A stretch of 64,000 nucleotides of DNA from Struthio camelus (Eukaryota > Chordata > Aves > Struthioniformes > Struthionidae): NCBI RefSeq assembly GCF_040807025.1, contig NC_090942.1, positions 41,060,911-41,124,910 of the forward strand, read 5' to 3'. The notes beneath the pieces were generated by a model. The model worked only from the letters and a program-made list of their open reading frames with translations. It was not told the DNA's origin and did not search any database. The position numbers were made by a program, and so were the translations under genes. Shown here in pieces: positions 61,749 to 64,000 of this stretch; within the stretch, counting starts at the first letter, position 1, and each line of letters begins with the position of its first letter.

Positions 61749-64000
61749 GTGAGCCCCGCGCCCGCGCCCCTGGGGAAAACCCGCCCGGGGCACGGATGGC
61801 TCGGGCGCGGCGCTTCCCGCAGCAGCCTGCTTCCCCCCCCCCCCCCCCCAAGAATAAAAAACACGCGGAAAATCCTCGTTTAAGCAAACGGGATGGCAGC
61901 CGCCGCTCGTGGTTGTGCGCTCGGGTCCGCGGTGTGTGTGTGTGGGGGGGGGGGCGTTTAAGCAAAAGTTTCCTCAGCGCTAGTTTTTTCCCCCCGTTCT
62001 TTCTTTCCTAAATTTCTGCGTTGCCCGCGTGAGAACAGTCTGGGCAAAAGTGCCTTTAAGTCTGAAGTTGCATCTCCTAGTAAAGCTGGGTAGTATGATG
62101 ACAGCGTACTTTTTCTTTTTTCCCCTAAGTGGGAGTTATTTAATTTTCTGTTCTCCTTTTTCTTTTAATGCTGAGTAAACGTCATCTTTCTGGCACTCTA
62201 ACTGAGCGGAGGAGATTTGGTTAAGTCGTTTTCTGAAGAACAAAAAAAGGAGCAGGATCCTCCCTCCCCCCACCCCCCGCCAAAACCCCCAAGATTGGGA
62301 GCATGTTGGAGAAGAGTTTGGGAGCGTTGATAGAAACGTCGATGCGATGCGACAGGTCATGCTGAGCGCAGGACAGGGGTCCTCCGCATGCAGAAGTCCA
62401 GGAGCAGCCTGGTGCTTTCGGGGGGGTTGTGCAGCCTTTGGAGGTGGTATGTCTTCCTGGCTGGTCCCCCATATTGGAGGCAGCAGTCGAATGAAACAAG
62501 TTGAGGTTTCAGTCTCACCCCTTCTTTTTTCCTCACCTCACCCAGACATAAGGTAGAGGAAAAGAACGTCGCCGCAGCTGTGTTGGTACCAGTTTGGATC
62601 TGTCTCTTGGAAGACAGGTGAAGTTGTAACCTTAGGGTTTGGGGTGTTGCTTTTTTTCCCCTTGAGGCTCGTTGGCATGCAAGGGTTGTCGGGGCAAAAA
62701 TCAGCAGAGAGGAAAGCAGAGTGATAAAACCTGGCACAATTTGCGTGAAAGCGCTGGGACTGCTCAGAGGAGCCAAGCGTCGAGGGGGCTGGGCTGGACC
62801 GTGCCCGACAGCGAAGCGGGTGCAACGTCGGCCTGCGAGGGAGCTGGGCGAAGCGGGCGCTTGGCCCTCAGGTGCTGCCGCCGTGTTCGGGAGGGCAGTC
62901 AGTGACCTGCAGGGAAAAAGCTGCCCTTTTGACTTGGGGAGAAGACGCCCTGGCACCCCGGCCAGGCCATCCTGAGCGCGTCCGGCCCACAGCATTTCGG
63001 CTCTCTGCTGCGGGCATGAACCACATCGCCAGCAAGCCCAGGCTCATCAGCCCTTCCAGTATCCGCAGTTTCAGCAGAGGCTTTCATACTGGGGCTCCGA
63101 CTGTAGCATCTGCCAAGTGATCTCTCTAAGGAGTTTGAGGGATATTTTTTTTTTTCTGTTTTTTTTTTTTTTTGAACTTTTTAGTCCTGTCTTCTCCTGG
63201 CTCCCGGGAAGGCTGGCGCCAGGGCAGACTAGGGTTGCACCTGCTTGAATTTTGCTGGCAGGCACTGAGCGCTTCGGGAGGGATGCCTGTCTGTGTAGTT
63301 CAGAAACCGGTATTTATTTAACAGCTAATAAACAAACAACACAGGTCTGCACGTTGGCAGCGTGTTGTGCTTGCATGCTTTTACAAATATAATCCATTTA
63401 TCTCTAGCTCGAGTATCGCACCTTTAAATGTGGGTTGTTTACTGTAGGATATTGATTGCTGATGACTGAATCTAGTTTTCTAGATGAGACTGAGTAGAAA
63501 GGACCTATTTTTTGATGTAACTACATTCTGTGGTACTAACTGAATTAAACTAAGTGGAAAAGAACATAGAAAGAAATGTGCTCCACATATTTTCCTTACC
63601 TTAAGGAGCTTTTATGCAAAACCAATGCAAAATAAAACTAAAAGTCATTTTGTTCTCATTGGGAAAACATATCCTTTTAGAGGAAGTGATGTATAGCTGT
63701 TGCTTTAGCGTAGGGTTTTTTTTCTTCCTAGTTTAACGTCTGTGTAGCTGAGCAGTTATATTCTTCTTTTTATTTTTGTCCTAAAGTCTTACTGCCTTTA
63801 AGAGCTTTCTGGATTTTACACTGAAATAGATGAATTATAGCAACAGATTAGGAATCTGGTGGATGTCATTATCTGGAGCCAGTATGGACGGATTTGTGAA
63901 TGAATACTTAAGGAGCCTTGTTAACCCTCCTGTTTCTATCCTCTCCTCATAGCCCACCTGCTTGTATTAACGTAATTCGGCATACTGCGCACTAGCCAAT
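61749..64000 (+). other. KCNMB4: KCNMB4 intron 1, 5' part
   Basis: This is the start of the first KCNMB4 intron, running off the window. It begins with the tail of the CpG island, then C17 at 61833-61849 and G10 near 61945, and T runs near 63147-63173. It becomes AT-rich beyond about 63,100. No further exon was recognised, and open frames on both strands here are shadows of GC-rich sequence. Confidence 0.75.
61833..61849 (+). repeat. Poly-C run (17 C)
   Basis: Seventeen C residues just inside KCNMB4 intron 1. The length may be approximate. Confidence 0.85.

Noticed and set aside
61323..61793. Long open frames on the minus strand and in other frames over KCNMB4 exon 1
   Set aside because: Very high GC removes stop codons in all frames. 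The residues are Ala/Gly/Arg/Pro-rich and only the + strand frame from 61410 matches a known protein.

Overview
The window is vertebrate nuclear DNA, most likely from a bird. It is AT-rich, has long introns, is sparse in repeats and carries a CR1 LINE of the avian type. Two neighbouring genes lie on the + strand in the same order as in mammals: CNOT2, then KCNMB4. No bacterial-style genes, operons, CRISPR arrays, tRNAs or rRNAs were seen.

Positions 1 to about 53,960 hold the 3' part of CNOT2, the NOT-box subunit of the CCR4-NOT deadenylase complex. Fourteen coding exons (14233 to 52881) splice in frame with consistent phases and give 524 residues plus a stop. A separate upstream exon with the start codon (about 16 residues in the known protein) is not in the window and must lie before position 1. 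Exon coordinates were set by matching GT/AG boundaries to the known CNOT2 protein and checking that every length and phase adds up. Introns run from 97 nt to about 12 kb. The 3' UTR has at least four AATAAA signals between 53283 and 53938.

Positions 53,960 to 60,600 are intergenic, with no supported gene. From about 60,640 a strong CpG island begins. It contains the KCNMB4 promoter and first coding exon (61410 to 61748), which encodes the N-terminus, TM1 and the start of the extracellular loop of the BK-channel beta-4 subunit. The remaining KCNMB4 exons lie beyond the window.

Other content: a CR1 LINE at 1 to about 1990 lacking part of its reverse transcriptase and its 3' end; two old antisense CR1-like relics; one probable hAT-type miniature transposon; a five-copy 44-bp minisatellite carrying promoter-like motifs; and several homopolymer and microsatellite tracts.

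No wholly new system is evident. The most interesting points are a 111-nt CNOT2 intron that stays open in frame and would add a hydrophobic segment if retained, a possible 57-nt in-frame cassette exon upstream of the first certain exon, the 44-bp repeat array, a CpG-dense islet with a good splice donor inside the CNOT2 intron, and an overlapping upstream ORF at KCNMB4.
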